Source: Pseudomonas fluorescens (GTDB lineage Bacteria > Pseudomonadota > Gammaproteobacteria > Pseudomonadales > Pseudomonadaceae). From it: a stretch of 64,000 nt of DNA. Every line of letters begins with the position of its first letter. Within the stretch, counting starts at the first letter, position 1. Under the pieces are notes generated by a model. It searched no databases. It was not told the DNA's origin and worked only from the letters and a program-made list of their open reading frames with translations. The stretch spans positions 3,257,501 to 3,321,500 of the forward strand of contig NZ_LR134318.1 of the NCBI RefSeq assembly GCF_900636825.1, given 5' to 3'. The translations under genes were made by a program, and so were the position numbers. Below are positions 50,994 through 62,835 of the stretch, in pieces.

Positions 50994-51776
50994 GTGTCCA
51001 CCGACCCCGAACGCCACATAGACGACGCGCCCGTCATTCATCGCCTGCGCGTGTTGACGGTCAATACGCACAAGGGTTTCACGGCGCTAAACCGGCGTTT
51101 CATCCTTCCGGAATTGCGTGAAGCCGTGCGTAGCACATCGGCGGATCTGGTGTTTTTGCAAGAAGTGGTGGGCGAGCACGAGCGCCATTCCACGCGCTAC
51201 AACGATTGGCCGCAGACGTCGCAATATGAATTTCTGGCGGACAGCATGTGGAGCGATTTCGCCTACGGACGCAACGCGGTGTATCCCGACGGACATCACG
51301 GCAATGCGCTGCTGTCGAAATACCCGATTCGTGAATTCCGCAACCTCGACGTATCTATCACCGGCCCCGAGCGCCGCGGCCTGCTGCATTGTGTGCTGGA
51401 CGTGCCGGGGCATGCGGAGGTGCACGCCATCTGTGTGCATTTGAGTTTGCTGGAGAGCCATCGCCAATTGCAGTTGCAGTTGTTGTGTCAGTTGCTTGAG
51501 TCCCTGCCCGAGGACGCGCCGGTGATCATCGCCGGCGACTTCAATGACTGGCAGTTGCAGGGCAACGCCGCCCTCGCCCGGCGTGCTTACTTGCATGAAG
51601 CATTTGAACGTCATCACGGTCGCCCGGCGAAGACCTATCCGGCGCGCTTCCCGCTGCTGCGCCTGGACCGAATCTACCTGCGTAACGCCAGCAGTCATGA
51701 CCCGCGGATCCTTGGCAACAAGCCATGGACGCATCTATCAGATCACTTGCCGTTAGCGGTCGAAGTGCATCTGTAG
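50994..51776 (+). CDS. Endonuclease/exonuclease/phosphatase family protein (YbhP-like)
   Basis: 260 residues of the EEP superfamily. Metal and catalytic segments are [16 protein letters not shown] (Glu), IIAGDFNDW (Asp, Asn) and HLSDHLPL (terminal SDH). Possible roles include a phospholipid or nucleotide phosphodiesterase; YbhP of E. coli lies beside a cardiolipin synthase gene. No such synthase is adjacent here. The GTG at 50994 was chosen because AGGAG ends five bases before it; an earlier GTG overlaps that site. Confidence 0.85.
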   Translation: MSTDPERHIDDAPVIHRLRVLTVNTHKGFTALNRRFILPELREAVRSTSADLVFLQEVVGEHERHSTRYNDWPQTSQYEFLADSMWSDFAYGRNAVYPDGHHGNALLSKYPIREFRNLDVSITGPERRGLLHCVLDVPGHAEVHAICVHLSLLESHRQLQLQLLCQLLESLPEDAPVIIAGDFNDWQLQGNAALARRAYLHEAFERHHGRPAKTYPARFPLLRLDRIYLRNASSHDPRILGNKPWTHLSDHLPLAVEVHL

Positions 51777-52166
51777 CCCAACAAACGACAGCCATTGCCT
51801 GGCTTCATCCGCTCGCTACTGCGGCTACGGCTGCTAGTCAGGTGACCTTCTGTCGGCAATAAAACAGCTCTAAAACACGGCTTGCACGGTCATTTCCCAC
51901 ACAAACAATCACTTAGTTATGTGCAGAAAAACAAACGCTTGCATAGCGCAATTCGCCACTACCGCTCATCGTTCAATTTCTTGACGGACGCCCGCGACTC
52001 TTCTTATCTCTACCTTACTACCCCCGGAATCACTGTCCGGGGCGAGCCTTCGGACACTCGCGCAATCGAGCGGCCACGGTTCGCCCCGCTCCATTCGGTC
52101 GCCCCTCGTTCGGGGTAGGAGAGACGCCATAAAGAGAAGAAGCACGCGCTTGCAAGGTAGCCCGCC
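51777..52166. other. 390-bp leader upstream of the autotransporter gene
   Basis: No convincing gene. It contains two GC-rich hairpins: CCCCGGA-N7-TCCGGGG at 52022-52042 and CCCC-N6-GGGG at 52102-52115, both within 150 bases of the autotransporter start. These could form structure in a 5' leader or end the preceding transcript. The first 150 bases are unremarkable. Confidence 0.5.
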
Positions 52167-53257
52167 ATGAAAACCTCACTCACGCCACACGAGATCAAAA
52201 TCACATTTTGCACAGTGTCGAGCTCTCTCTTGCTGTGCTCATCCATGGAGGCGCAGGCAGGTGCTGCGACGGATGAAACCGCTACGTGGTATCGCGCGGA
52301 CGTTCCGGTCATGACCTTGCCGGCCACCGTCATCACGCCAGACCCGCAACCGTTCAGCCCCGGGCCGAACCTGCGCGGTGCCACGCTCACGACCGAAGCC
52401 ATCGCGCCCAATGCCTGGGACCAGCTCTACGGCGCAAGCGCCCGCCAGGCGCAGACCGATGTGCTGACCTCAGGTTTCGCCGCACCCGCCACCGGCGACT
52501 TCAAAGGCCCGGCGGTGCTGACGTTGCGAACCGACAGCCACACGCAGACGATCGGCCTGATTGGCGGTGCCAACCAGATTCATGCCAACGGTAACGGCCC
52601 GCTCACCCGCCGCGCGCTGGGAGACCCAGGAAGCGAAACCCTCAATCTGCAAGGCCAGAGCCTCGGCGCTTATTACAGCTTGACCGGCGCCCGAGGCTGG
52701 TACGTCGACCTGTCGGCCAGCGGCGGTCGGGTCAGTGGGTTCAGGCGCAACGAACAAGGCGCCCGGCAAACAGCCGAAGGCAGCGCAATGACTCTGTCCG
52801 TCGAAGGCGGATTTCCAATTGGCTTGAGTGAGCACTGGGTGGTCGAGCCCCAGGCGCATGGGTGGTCGAGCCCCAGGCGCAACTGATCAATCAGCGCATC
52901 AGCCTGGACACACCGTATGCCAGCGGCGCAAATGCCTCGTCGTCGGATCTGACCGCGTGGAGCGGCCGCGTCGGCGCGCGTTTTAAGGGCAGTTACGATC
53001 TCAATGGCTTGCCGGTCGAACCCTACGTACGCACCAACCTCTGTCATACGGTGTATACGGGCAACACGGTGACACTGGATCAAGTCGACAAAATCAGCAG
53101 CAGCCGCAAGTCATCGACCGTGGAGCTGGGCTTGGGCCTGGTGGCGCGAGTCACGCCGGTGGTGAGTCTGTATGTGAGTGCCGATTACAGCAGCGACGTC
53201 GATGACAATGATCTTAACGGCATCATTGGCAGTCTTGGCGTGCGGATGCGCTGGTGA
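52167..53257 (+). pseudogene. Autotransporter-type outer membrane beta-barrel protein, frameshifted by a 23-bp tandem duplication
   Basis: The first frame encodes 239 residues (signal-like N-terminus ending near AQA, then barrel strands such as GLIGGANQIHANG and GAYYSLTGARGWYVDLSASG) and stops at 52886. The second frame (52862-53257) carries on with strands ending SLGVRMRW, the aromatic C-terminus of outer-membrane barrels. At the junction an exact 23-bp unit is present twice (52836-52858 and 52859-52881). Removing one copy leaves 1,068 bases, a whole number of codons, and one frame of 355 residues. So the gene is intact apart from this duplication. It may be a recent mutation or a reversible phase switch. 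Confidence 0.85.
52836..52881. repeat. Exact 23-bp tandem duplication
   Basis: Two identical head-to-tail copies, each starting TGGGTGGTCGAG and ending CAGGCGCA. The length is not a multiple of three, so it shifts the reading frame of the autotransporter gene. Confidence 0.95.
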
Positions 53258-53264
53258 GGCCCTC

Positions 53265-53482
53265 ATCGCCAGCAGGGCTGGCTCCCACAAGATTTTCCAG
53301 GTAGCAAAAAGCCCGAACACGGCGCGCATACTGTAGGAGCCGTCGAGTGAAACGAGGCTGCGATCTTTTGATTTTCAACGGTCAAAAGATCGCAGCGTGC
53401 CGCAGCTCCTACAGCAGCTTGGGTTGGCCACAAACGTTGTGAACGACCCGCTTACTCTGTGGGAGCTAGCCCTGCTGGCGAT
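53265..53482. repeat. Nested palindromes: REP pair flanking a second palindrome
   Basis: Outer arms: ATCGCCAGCAGGGCTGGCTC with CCACAA (53265-53290) is mirrored, with one mismatch, at 53458-53482. Between them lies a complete repeat of the other type, CTGTAGGAGCCGTCGAGTG to GCCGCAGCTCCTACAG (53331-53414). The whole fills the space between the autotransporter gene and the 3' end of glgB. Confidence 0.85.
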
Positions 53483-53503
53483 TGCAAGCGACGCGGTTTG
53501 CGA

Positions 53504-55735
53504 TCAACCCTCCGGTTTCAGGATCAACACCGCCAGCGGCGGCAAATTCAGTTCCAGCGACAATGGCTGGCCATGGCTCGGCACTTCTTCGGTAAATGCC
53601 CCGCCACCGTTGCCGTAATTGGAACCGGCATACGTGTCGGCATCGCTGTTGAGCAGCTCGGTCCACCGCCCGGAAAACGGCACACCAACCCGATACGCCT
53701 GACGCGGCACGGGTGTGAAGTTGGCCACCACCAACACCGGTTTGCCCTCCTTGCTCCAGCGCAGCCACGCATACACGCTGTTGATCGCATCGTCACCAAT
53801 CAACCACTGGAAGCCCTGCGGCGCATCATCCTGATCGTGCAGCGCCGGCTCTTCGCGATATAGCCGGTTGAGGTCGCCGATAAGTTTCTGGACGCCTTTG
53901 TGCTCGGAATACTGCAGCAGATACCAATCCAGTTGCTGGTCGTGATTCCACTCGCGCCACTGCCCGAACTCGCAGCCCATGAACAACAACTTCTTGCCCG
54001 GATGCGTCCACATGAAACTCAGGTAAGCGCGCAGGTTGGCAAATTTCTGCCAGCGATCACCGGGCATCTTGTCGATCAGCGAGTGCTTGCCGTGCACCAC
54101 TTCGTCGTGGGAGATCGGCAAAATGAAGCGCTCTGACCAGGCGTACACCAGACCAAAGCTCAACTCGTTGTGATGATGGGCGCGGTACACCGGATCCTGC
54201 TGAATGTAATGCAGCGAATCATGCATCCAGCCCATGTTCCACTTGTAGGCAAAGCCGAGCCCGCCTTGCTGCGTGCTTTGACTGACGCCCGGCCACGCCG
54301 TCGACTCTTCGGCGATCACCAGAGCGCCCGGCGCTTCCAGTGCCACCACGTCGTTCAGATGACGGAGGAAATCGATGGCTTCCAGATTCTCGCGCCCGCC
54401 ATGGCGATTCGGCACCCACTCGCCGGCCTTGCGCGAATAGTCGCGGTACAACATCGACGCCACGGCATCGACGCGCAGCCCGTCAATATGGAAATGCTTC
54501 AACCAGTGCAGCCCGGACGCCAGCATGTAACCGTGCACTTCGGTGCGGCCAAGGTTGTAAATCAGCGTGTCCCAGTCCTGGTGGAAACCTTCAAGCGGGT
54601 TGCCGTATTCATACAGCGCGGTGCCGTCGAACTGGGCCATACCGTGGGCGTCGGTGGGGAAATGCGCCGGTACCCAGTCGAGGATCACACCGATTTCTGC
54701 GCGGTGGCAGGCGTTGACGAACTCGGCAAATTGATCCGGCGTGCCATAGCGCGCGCTCGGTGCGAACTGCGAGAGCAACTGATAGCCCCAGGAACCGCCG
54801 AACGGATGCTCCATGATCGGCATCAGCTCGATATGGGTAAAGCCCAGTTCCTTGACGTAGGGAATGAGTCGCTCAGCCAGCTCCGGCCACGTGTATTGAC
54901 GGGCGACTTCACCGAGATCATCCAGTTCGCATTGCCAGGAGCCGGCGTGCAGCTCATAAATCGACAGCGGCGCCGCGTGCTTTTGCCGCTCCTGGCGGCT
55001 GTTCATCCAGTCCTCATCCTGCCAATCGATCTGCAGTGGCGAGGCGACTTTCGACGCGGTGTCCGGCGGCAAACTGGTTGCCAGCGCCATCGGGTCAGCC
55101 TTGAGCGGCAGAATCCCGTGAGCGCCGAGGATTTCATATTTGTACAACTCGCCCGCTTGCAGACGCGGGATGAACAACTCCCAGACGCCGGACGGATGAC
55201 GCAAACGCATCGGGTGGCGACGGCCGTCCCAGACGTTGAAATCACCGACCACCGACACGCGCCGCGCATTCGGCGCCCACACGGCGAAGCGCACACCGTC
55301 AACGCCATCAACGGTTTTCAGTTGCGCCCCCAGGCACGCACTGAGGTCGCGGTGGTTGCCCTCGGCGAACAGATACAAGTCCATCTCGCCGAGCAATTGG
55401 CCAAAGCTGTACGGATCTTCCGCCACCTGCTCGCCACCGGCCCATCGGTTGCGCAGCAAATAAGGCCGCGCCTGCTCGAAATGGCCGACAAACAGCCCCG
55501 GTGTCGACGCCTGCTCCAGCGCCCCGAGTTCTTCGCCGCTGTCCTTGTCCAGCACCACGACGCTCAACGCGCCGGGCAGATATGCGCGAATGAATTGGCC
55601 ACCGGCGCCATCACCGTGGGGGCCGAGAATCGAAAACGGGTCGTGATGTTCGGCGCGTACCAGTGCGTCGATATCCTTCGCCGCCGGCAACAATGCCTCT
55701 TTAAGCGGACCCTGTTCCTTGTTCGAGAAACTCAT
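53504..55735 (-). CDS. glgB: 1,4-alpha-glucan branching enzyme GlgB
   Basis: 743 residues, glycoside hydrolase family 13. An N-terminal carbohydrate module ([16 protein letters not shown], then [18 protein letters not shown]) precedes the barrel. Key residues are the nucleophile in [11 protein letters not shown], the acid/base Glu in VIAEESTAW and [10 protein letters not shown]. It adds alpha-1,6 branches to glucan made by GlgE or GlgA. It begins two bases after the treS stop; GGAGAG at the end of treS serves as its ribosome site. It is last gene of the reverse operon. Confidence 0.95.
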   Translation of the reverse strand: MSFSNKEQGPLKEALLPAAKDIDALVRAEHHDPFSILGPHGDGAGGQFIRAYLPGALSVVVLDKDSGEELGALEQASTPGLFVGHFEQARPYLLRNRWAGGEQVAEDPYSFGQLLGEMDLYLFAEGNHRDLSACLGAQLKTVDGVDGVRFAVWAPNARRVSVVGDFNVWDGRRHPMRLRHPSGVWELFIPRLQAGELYKYEILGAHGILPLKADPMALATSLPPDTASKVASPLQIDWQDEDWMNSRQERQKHAAPLSIYELHAGSWQCELDDLGEVARQYTWPELAERLIPYVKELGFTHIELMPIMEHPFGGSWGYQLLSQFAPSARYGTPDQFAEFVNACHRAEIGVILDWVPAHFPTDAHGMAQFDGTALYEYGNPLEGFHQDWDTLIYNLGRTEVHGYMLASGLHWLKHFHIDGLRVDAVASMLYRDYSRKAGEWVPNRHGGRENLEAIDFLRHLNDVVALEAPGALVIAEESTAWPGVSQSTQQGGLGFAYKWNMGWMHDSLHYIQQDPVYRAHHHNELSFGLVYAWSERFILPISHDEVVHGKHSLIDKMPGDRWQKFANLRAYLSFMWTHPGKKLLFMGCEFGQWREWNHDQQLDWYLLQYSEHKGVQKLIGDLNRLYREEPALHDQDDAPQGFQWLIGDDAINSVYAWLRWSKEGKPVLVVANFTPVPRQAYRVGVPFSGRWTELLNSDADTYAGSNYGNGGGAFTEEVPSHGQPLSLELNLPPLAVLILKPEG

Positions 55736-55737
55736 GA

Positions 55738-59079
<3,342 letters not shown>

Positions 59080-59122
59080 TTGAAACTCCTGAAAAAATTC
59101 GTGTCTGCACGCTGTACCGAAG

Positions 59123-59207
59123 TGTAGGAGCTGCCGAAGGCTGCGATCTTTTGATCAGGTTTTTGAAAAGCAGGATCAAAAGATCGCAGCCTTCGGCAGC
59201 TCCTACA
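59123..59207. repeat. Palindromic REP-type repeat inside the glgE-treS-glgB operon
   Basis: TGTAGGAGCTGCCGAAGGCT and its exact reverse complement flank a centre containing TGATCAGGTTTTTGAAAAG. It fills the 143-bp gap between glgE and treS and could stabilise or attenuate the polycistronic message. Confidence 0.92.
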
Positions 59208-59222
59208 GGGGTTTCGCGAGTG

Positions 59223-61220
59223 CTAACTGGCGGTGATTCGCCAAATCCCGAACGGCTGGTACGCCGGGTCTATGCGCATGAACTGATATTTGCCGTGCCA
59301 GTCCCAGCGGTGTCCGTTCATCAAGTCTTCGCCGTGCGTCGTCGCATCATCGGGCAAGCCCATTTCCCACAGCGGCAGTTCGAAATTCGCTTCCTGCACG
59401 TTATGTGGATCAAGGCTGACCGCGACAAGAATGAAGTTGCTGCCATCCGCGCTGCTTTTGCCGAAATACAGAATGTTGTCATTCCAGGCGTTGTAGACCT
59501 TCAGCCCAAGATGCGTGTGCAGCGCCGGGTTTTGCCGGCGGATACGGTTGAGCTGGGCGATCTCGGCAATGATGTTGCCGGGGGCGGTGAAATCCCGGAC
59601 GCGGATCTCGTATTTCTCCGAATCGAGATATTCCTCTTTGCCCGGCACCGGCGCCGATTCACACAGCTCGAAACCGGAATACATGCCCCACAGGCCAGAG
59701 CCCATGGTCGCCAACGCCGCACGAATCAAAAATCCGGGACGGCCCGACTCGTGCAGAAAGGCCGGATTGATGTCCGGTGTGTTGACGAAAAAATTCGGCC
59801 GATAGCATTCGCGCCACGGTGACTGATTCAGCTCGGTGAAATAAGTGGCGAGTTCTGTTTTGGTGTTGCGCCAGGTGAAGTAGGTGTAACTCTGTGTGTA
59901 GCCGACCTTGCCCAGGCGGGCCATCATTGCTGGCGTGGTGAACGCTTCGGCGAGGAAAATCACTTCCGGATGCAGCGCGCGTACGTCGGCAATCAACCAT
60001 TGCCAGAACGGCAGCGGCTTGGTGTGCGGATTGTCGACACGGAAAATCTTCACGCCTTCCTTGACCCAGCCGATGACAATGTCGCGCAACTCGACCCACA
60101 AACTCGGGATGGCATCCGGCGCATAAAAGTCGACGTTGACGATGTCCTGATATTTCTTCGGCGGGTTTTCCGCGTATTTGATCGTGCCGTCCGGGCGCCA
60201 GTTGAACCAGCCCGGATGCTGCTTGAGCCACGGGTGATCCTGGGAACACTGGATGGCGAAATCGAGGGCGATTTCCAGACCATGCTCGGCGGCAGCGGCA
60301 ACCAGGCGACGGAAGTCTTCGCGGGTGCCGAGTTGCGAGTGAATCGCCTCGTGACCGCCCTCCTCGCTGCCGATTGCATACGGACTGCCGGGATCATCGG
60401 GGCCGGCGGTCAGGGAGTTGTTGCGGCCCTTGCGGTGCGCGCGACCAATCGGATGGATCGGCGTGAAATACAGCACGTCGAAACCCATGTCCTGAATCAT
60501 CGGCAGGTGCGACTGCACATCGTTGAAGGTGCCGTGGCGATGTGGATCGTCGGTGATCGAGCGCGGAAACAGCTCGTACCAACTGGCGAATTCGGCCAGT
60601 TCACGCTCGACGTCCACGGGGAATTCGGGGCTCACACTCAAGTAGGCGCGATGATCGGCCTCGGCCATCAACTGCGCACTGCGCGAGTGCAGAAACAGCG
60701 CGACCTGCTCGGTTTCGAGCAGTCCGGAGAGTTCATGATGCAACGCGGCCAATTGTTCGCTGAGCTGACCTTCGCTGCGCTCGGCAGCCTGCTGCACCAT
60801 CGTGCGGCCTTCCTGCAGCTCTAAAGACACCGGAACGGCGGCGTTGTGCTTCTTCTCCAGTTCATACTGGAAACTGGCGAAGTGATCGATCCACGCTTCG
60901 ATGCAATACAGGTAACGGCCCTGATTCTCCGGGCGGAACTGGCCTTGCCAGCCGTTATTACCCTGATCGGCCATCACTTCGCTTTGCCAGGTCTCTTCAC
61001 CTTCTTCGCGCCAGCGGATGCGCACGGCGAGCTTGTCATGGCCGTCGGCGAACACTTTGCTGGTCACGACCACTTCGCGGCCGGCAATCGATTTGACGGC
61101 AAATTGCCCGCCATCGAGGGTCGGCATGACGTTCTCGATGGCAATGCGTGGCATCAGCAACGCTTGCGATAAAGGTATGTGCGGGTTGTAGCTCAGCTCT
61201 GAGGAAGTTTCAGCAGTCAT
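59223..61220 (-). CDS. glgE: Alpha-1,4-glucan:maltose-1-phosphate maltosyltransferase GlgE
   Basis: 665 residues, glycoside hydrolase family 13 subfamily 3. N-terminal segment MPTLDGGQFAVKSIAGREV and an all-helical insert precede the barrel. The nucleophile lies in FRVDNPHTKPLPFW and the acid/base Glu in FLAEAFT. It transfers maltose from maltose-1-phosphate to the non-reducing end of alpha-glucan. With TreS-Pep2 and GlgB this forms the complete GlgE pathway. AAGGAG precedes the ATG. It is the first gene of the reverse operon, with an AlgU-like promoter about 80-90 bases upstream. Confidence 0.95.
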   Translation of the reverse strand: MTAETSSELSYNPHIPLSQALLMPRIAIENVMPTLDGGQFAVKSIAGREVVVTSKVFADGHDKLAVRIRWREEGEETWQSEVMADQGNNGWQGQFRPENQGRYLYCIEAWIDHFASFQYELEKKHNAAVPVSLELQEGRTMVQQAAERSEGQLSEQLAALHHELSGLLETEQVALFLHSRSAQLMAEADHRAYLSVSPEFPVDVERELAEFASWYELFPRSITDDPHRHGTFNDVQSHLPMIQDMGFDVLYFTPIHPIGRAHRKGRNNSLTAGPDDPGSPYAIGSEEGGHEAIHSQLGTREDFRRLVAAAAEHGLEIALDFAIQCSQDHPWLKQHPGWFNWRPDGTIKYAENPPKKYQDIVNVDFYAPDAIPSLWVELRDIVIGWVKEGVKIFRVDNPHTKPLPFWQWLIADVRALHPEVIFLAEAFTTPAMMARLGKVGYTQSYTYFTWRNTKTELATYFTELNQSPWRECYRPNFFVNTPDINPAFLHESGRPGFLIRAALATMGSGLWGMYSGFELCESAPVPGKEEYLDSEKYEIRVRDFTAPGNIIAEIAQLNRIRRQNPALHTHLGLKVYNAWNDNILYFGKSSADGSNFILVAVSLDPHNVQEANFELPLWEMGLPDDATTHGEDLMNGHRWDWHGKYQFMRIDPAYQPFGIWRITAS

Positions 61221-61311
61221 TGAGCATCTCTCCTTTACGCCCCAAGGACGCTCTTGTACCGGGTCAGTGTTCGCAACGAGGCCCCTGCCCCGGCTATGAA
61301 CTCACTTAGGT

Positions 61312-61339
61312 TCCGAGCGACTGCCGCCGGGAAAAGTTC
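61312..61339 (-). promoter_or_regulatory. AlgU (sigma-22/RpoE)-type promoter for glgE-treS-glgB
   Basis: Read leftward: GAACTT, 17 bases, TCGGA. The Pseudomonas AlgU consensus is GAACTT, 16-17 bases, TCTGA, so one base differs. The predicted start of transcription lies about 80 bases before the glgE ATG. AlgU controls envelope and osmotic stress, which fits trehalose and glucan metabolism. Confidence 0.6.
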
Positions 61340-61438
61340 AGATGAAATTACCTGACGGAGAAAGCGGATCGAATTCATCACAGGGTGGTCAATCCACTTA
61401 AGCACTTCTTACGCCATGTGCCACACGGAGAGCATCAG

Positions 61439-61597
61439 ATGACCATCCCGATCCCGGCGGAAACGCCAGATCCAAACATCGACAAACCCACCCTGCCCGA
61501 AACCGAGCCGCCGCCTGACCCGGCGCAGGAACCGCCCGGCACCACACCACCGCCCAAAGAAGAACCGCCAAGCACCATGCCGCCGGTTATCGTCTGA
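61439..61597 (+). CDS. Small proline-rich protein
   Basis: 52 residues, about a third of them proline, with many Glu/Asp and Thr (TLPETEPPPDPAQEPPGTTP and similar). It has no signal peptide or membrane segment and must be disordered. ACGGAG lies eight bases before the ATG; a longer frame from 61385 has no such site. It is divergent from glgE. Function unknown; small Pro-rich proteins of this type recur in Pseudomonas. Confidence 0.6.
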   Translation: MTIPIPAETPDPNIDKPTLPETEPPPDPAQEPPGTTPPPKEEPPSTMPPVIV

Positions 61598-61611
61598 TCC
61601 GCCTCATCACG

Positions 61612-61733
61612 CCCCTGTAGGAGCTGCCGAACGCTGCGATCTTTTTACGCCCCTGTAGGAGCTGCCGCAGGCTGCGATCTTTTGATTTTCGTTCGATAAG
61701 ATCAAAAGATCGCAGCCTGCGGCAGCTCCTACA
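61612..61733. repeat. One partial and one full palindromic REP-type repeat
   Basis: A half copy (TGTAGGAGCTGCCGAACGCT, then GCGATCTTTTT) is followed at 61654 by a full palindrome with arms TGTAGGAGCTGCCGCAGGCT. The half copy may be a leftover of a former tandem arrangement like that at the left end of the window. It lies between the Pro-rich gene and the convergent MgtC-like gene. Confidence 0.88.
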
Positions 61734-61748
61734 AGGATTGGAGTCGCT

Positions 61749-62261
61749 TTAGAGATGATCGTTCTTGTCGACATCTTTCTCGAACATCCTCACCACGTAG
61801 GGCATCACGCTGAAAATCGCCAGCGCGAGAATGGTGCTCAGCAGCGCCGTCGCCTCTTTGCCCAGCCCCGCCGCCACCCCGATCGCCGCGGTCATCCATA
61901 GTCCCGCGGCAGTGGTGAGGCCTTTAACATGGGCCTCGTCACCCTGCTGATTTTTCAGGATCGTCCCGGCACCAAGGAAACCGATGCCGGCGATCACGCC
62001 TTGCAATACCCGGCTCATCGCATCCGATTCCGCTCCGGACGTCTGCGGCACCAGCACGAATAGCGCCGCACCCAGCGCCACCAGCATGTGCGTACGCACG
62101 CCCGCGGCCTTGCCCTTGTGTTCACGCTCAAAGCCGAGAATCCCGCCGAGAATTGCTGCCATCAGCAGCCGCACGGTAATCCGCGTCATCTGTGACGCGT
62201 CGCCGATGTCAGCGAACTCCGCTTGCAACGTCACCCATACTTCATCCCACCATTCGTCCAT
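61749..62261 (-). CDS. MgtC/SapB family membrane protein
   Basis: 170 residues with four to five membrane segments and the family signature GGILGFEREHKGKAAGVRTH followed by VALGAALF. It has the membrane part of MgtC only, lacking the C-terminal ACT-like domain of virulence MgtC. MgtC proteins modulate the F-type ATPase and help growth in low magnesium or macrophages; the role of the short form is unclear. The ATG at 62261 has AAGGG upstream and was preferred to a start 45 bases earlier. Confidence 0.85.
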   Translation of the reverse strand: MDEWWDEVWVTLQAEFADIGDASQMTRITVRLLMAAILGGILGFEREHKGKAAGVRTHMLVALGAALFVLVPQTSGAESDAMSRVLQGVIAGIGFLGAGTILKNQQGDEAHVKGLTTAAGLWMTAAIGVAAGLGKEATALLSTILALAIFSVMPYVVRMFEKDVDKNDHL

Positions 62262-62390
62262 TCGTGAAACCCTTGTTGTGTCTTTGACTGGATAAGCGAT
62301 GGACAACGCCGACCATTAATCGGTTGCGCAGAACGATTCACGTGCTTCGCTTCCTAACGAGCAGACATCACTGGAAAAAGGACTGCCGCC

Positions 62391-62639
62391 ATGCCCGTTC
62401 GCATCGATGAATCCAACCCCGAGCAGAAAGTGTGTTTTTTTACCGTCGAACATGGCGAAGAAATACGCATCTGCGACACTCTCGAAGTCATGACCGATAG
62501 TGCAAAAGCCATGTCATTCGTCGCGGTAGAGGGCGAGCGCATCTACATCACCGAAGCAGAAGCGGATGCCTTGACGGCTGCCGGGGCCAAGGACGGGCGT
62601 AAACATCTGAAAGCCGATGACAGTGATTCGGTAGTTTGA
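62391..62639 (+). CDS. DUF3203 family protein
   Basis: 82 residues, soluble and acidic, beginning MPVRIDESNPEQKVCFFTVE and ending DSDSVV. It matches the small Pseudomonas-specific DUF3203 family as I recall it. Function unknown. AAGGA lies ten bases before the ATG. It is divergent from the MgtC-like gene and is followed by a GC-rich hairpin. Confidence 0.8.
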   Translation: MPVRIDESNPEQKVCFFTVEHGEEIRICDTLEVMTDSAKAMSFVAVEGERIYITEAEADALTAAGAKDGRKHLKADDSDSVV

Positions 62640-62659
62640 CTGATCTTGATCAACACGCT

Positions 62660-62689
62660 GCGCGGACGCCTGCGATAGGCGCCCCGCGC
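62660..62689. other. GC-rich hairpin after the DUF3203 gene
   Basis: GCGCGG-a-CGCCT-gcgat-AGGCG-cc-CCGCGC forms an 11-bp stem with a small internal bulge. There is no T-run, so it is not a classic intrinsic terminator, but it may mark the transcript end. Confidence 0.45.
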
Positions 62690-62769
62690 CCTGCCCTACG
62701 ACGTGGCTGAAGTCGTCGCTTTCAATCCACAAAACCTCATCTGATCCGCTTTTTATAGCCAGACCTGAG

Positions 62770-62786
62770 TCTGTTCTGTAAACAGA
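62770..62786. promoter_or_regulatory. Inverted repeat TCTGTT-N5-AACAGA upstream of ccoG
   Basis: Perfect 6-bp arms 50 bases before the ccoG start codon. It could be an operator or an mRNA hairpin; no regulator is identified. Confidence 0.35.
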
Positions 62787-62835
62787 TCGACGCTCATAGT
62801 TCACCGGCCTGATGGAGGCTGATGAGCGAACGACC

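Noticed and set aside
52862..53257. Independent 131-residue gene
   Set aside because: It has no start region or signal peptide of its own and continues the barrel of the upstream frame once the 23-bp duplication is removed.
62640..62656. Anr/FNR box near ccoG (TTGATCAA)
   Set aside because: The Anr site needs TTGAT-N4-ATCAA. Here the half-sites abut without the four-base spacer, and the site is about 185 bases from ccoG.
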